Source: Sphingomonadaceae bacterium (GTDB lineage: Bacteria > Pseudomonadota > Alphaproteobacteria > Sphingomonadales > Sphingomonadaceae). From it: a stretch of DNA of 6,595 nt. The stretch spans positions 1 through 6,595 of the forward strand of contig JACMKH010000044.1 in the NCBI GenBank assembly GCA_014380205.1. Direction: 5' to 3'. A program made the position numbers and the translations under genes. The notes below the pieces were generated by a model. The model saw only the letters and a list, made by a program, of their open reading frames with translations. It was not told the origin of the DNA and ran no database searches. Below, in pieces: positions 5,908 to 6,595 of the stretch (the stretch's first letter is position 1; the number at the start of each line of letters is the position of its first letter).

Positions 5908-5918
5908 GGCGCTTCGCC
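5908..5918. terminator. Very short hairpin between convergent genes
   Basis: GGCG-CTT-CGCC lies in the 15-bp gap between the stop of the small gene (5907) and the stop of the minus-strand gene (5923). Four GC pairs without a T-run make a weak bidirectional terminator at best. Confidence 0.2.
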
Positions 5919-5922
5919 GGCG

Positions 5923-6595
5923 CTACCGCCCGTTGTTCGCGACGATATCCACCGCCGTCCCGCCGTTGGGATGGTTGGCGAAGATGATGAAAAAGGCGCC
6001 CTGGTCGCGCTCGCGATAGCCGCCAAGGACGTGATTGCCGTTGCGGATCTGATGCTCGGCGCTGTAACCGGTGCGGACCGCGCGCGTATAATACCAGTTG
6101 ATAAGCCGCTCCATCGACGCCGAAGCCGCGAAGCTGACCACGCGCAGCCGGCAGTGCGCCTCGTTCTTGCCCGCCGCCTCGATCACCTCGGCCCCCGGAT
6201 AGACCGTGAAGGCGCGTGGCATCAGATCGGCCCATTGCATGCCGTAGACGACGTTCTGGCGGCATTCGGCGCCGTCGCGCGGCGCGGCGCGGCTCTGGCG
6301 CTCGGCGAGCGCGCCGAGCGTGGTCTCCCCTCTCCCCGCGCTGTAGCCGTAATTGACCTCGCGCCCGCGACCGACCTTGGCACAGACACCACCGATCCGC
6401 GCATCGACGCAGGCGACGCACGCACGGACGTGGGCGACACGCTCGCAGATCTCGGGGCCGACGTGCGGACCGACGTCGCACCGGATACGACGGCTGACGT
6501 GGGTCAGGACGTCCGGCCCGACACGGCTACCGATCTTGGCGCCGACACGCGCGATATCGGTGCGGACGTGGCGGCCGAGACGGCTCCCGAGGCCG
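5923..6595 (-). CDS. C-terminal part of an unrecognised protein (5' end not resolved)
   Basis: The frame ends at TAG (5923-5925) and is open to the window edge. The part up to about 6360 looks like a real folded domain with strong third-position GC bias. It contains TTLGALAERQS (6298-6330), a cysteine in GAECRQ, then QWADLMPRAFTVYPGAEV, EAHCRLRVVSF and INWYYTRAVRTGYSAEH, and near the C-terminus GGTAVDIVANNGR. The two cysteines (codon 6262-6264 and within EAHC) could pair if it is exported. The only in-frame ATG is at 6240; it has no ribosome binding site and would drop the first cysteine and the conserved-looking block before it, so a start further up is likelier. Beyond about 6360 the minus-strand reading becomes a V/I-every-fourth-residue repeat that is probably not its true N-terminus. 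I do not recognise the family. Confidence 0.55.
   Translation of the reverse strand, partial: GLGSRLGRHVRTDIARVGAKIGSRVGPDVLTHVSRRIRCDVGPHVGPEICERVAHVRACVACVDARIGGVCAKVGRGREVNYGYSAGRGETTLGALAERQSRAAPRDGAECRQNVVYGMQWADLMPRAFTVYPGAEVIEAAGKNEAHCRLRVVSFAASASMERLINWYYTRAVRTGYSAEHQIRNGNHVLGGYRERDQGAFFIIFANHPNGGTAVDIVANNGR
6361..6595 (+). CDS. Possible fragment of a plus-strand protein with an Asp-every-four-residues linker
   Basis: The plus frame (codons starting at 6361) has no stop to the edge and reads as an Asp/Thr/Ala/Val/Gly-rich linker, for example DLGADVRTDVAPDTTADVG. Variation between repeat units is mostly synonymous on this strand: the Ala before Asp is GCA, GCC, GCT, GCC and GCG; Gly is GGC, GGG, GGT; Asp is GAC/GAT. 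On the minus strand the same changes alter the residue (Cys, Gly, Ser, Arg; Val/Ile). That pattern favours plus-strand coding. Similar acidic D-V-x-x-D-T linkers are common after lipoprotein signals in Myxococcota surface proteins, but no start codon, signal peptide or lipobox is seen here. It may be the end of a foreign piece joined to this DNA. Confidence 0.4.
6373..6591. repeat. Degenerate 12-bp tandem repeat (GAY-NNN-NNN-NNN)
   Basis: GAC/GAT triplets recur at 12-nt spacing ten times in a row (starts 6436, 6448, 6460, 6472, 6484, 6496, 6508, 6520, 6532, 6544). On both sides the series continues with 12- or 9-nt steps (6373, 6385, 6394, 6406, 6415, 6427; then 6553, 6565, and GAG at 6577 and 6589). 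Steps are always multiples of three, so the repeat keeps reading phase and is protein-level in nature. It runs off the window. Confidence 0.75.

Noticed and set aside
6373..6591. CRISPR array or intergenic satellite
   Set aside because: The period is 12 bp with in-frame 9-bp steps and no conserved repeat/spacer structure; it is a protein-level repeat.

Overview
The window looks like chromosome of a GC-rich alphaproteobacterium, most likely a sphingomonad. Four things point there: strongly GC-biased third codon positions, an ABC exporter that reads like Novosphingobium Atm1, an alphaproteobacterial LexA-type box (GTTC-N7-GTTC), and an EcfG-type general-stress promoter (GGAAC-N17-TGTT). The assignment is inferred from sequence character, not from a search.

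Layout, right to left along the minus strand, which carries nearly all genes. At the right edge (about 5923-6360) lies the C-terminal part of an unrecognised protein. Between 6361 and 6595 the DNA becomes a 12-bp-periodic repeat that codes more convincingly on the plus strand. The only clear plus-strand gene is a 75-codon cysteine-containing small protein (5680-5907). It sits back to back with a complete Atm1-type ABC exporter (5560-3731). The 119-bp divergent region between them holds an EcfG-like promoter, a CRP-like palindrome and a second small palindrome. Next on the minus strand is a stand-alone radical SAM enzyme of unknown substrate (3603-2491), with its own ribosome binding site and probably its own promoter and terminator. 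A 221-bp leader with a LexA-type box then precedes recQ (2269-491). recQ overlaps by 4 bp a rhodanese-like/DUF442 protein (494-51), which overlaps by 4 bp a membrane or exported protein cut by the left edge (54-1).

Working together: recQ, the DUF442 gene and the left-edge gene form a tightly coupled operon. Its leader suggests a DNA-damage (SOS) link, so the two small genes may be co-induced with the helicase. The Atm1 exporter moves glutathione-type or metal-thiol conjugates across the inner membrane, and the small divergent gene looks stress-controlled. No mobile element, CRISPR array, tRNA or rRNA was seen. The best leads are the LexA-type box before recQ, the EcfG promoter on the small gene, the orphan radical SAM enzyme, and the strand conflict (possibly a chimeric join) at the right end.
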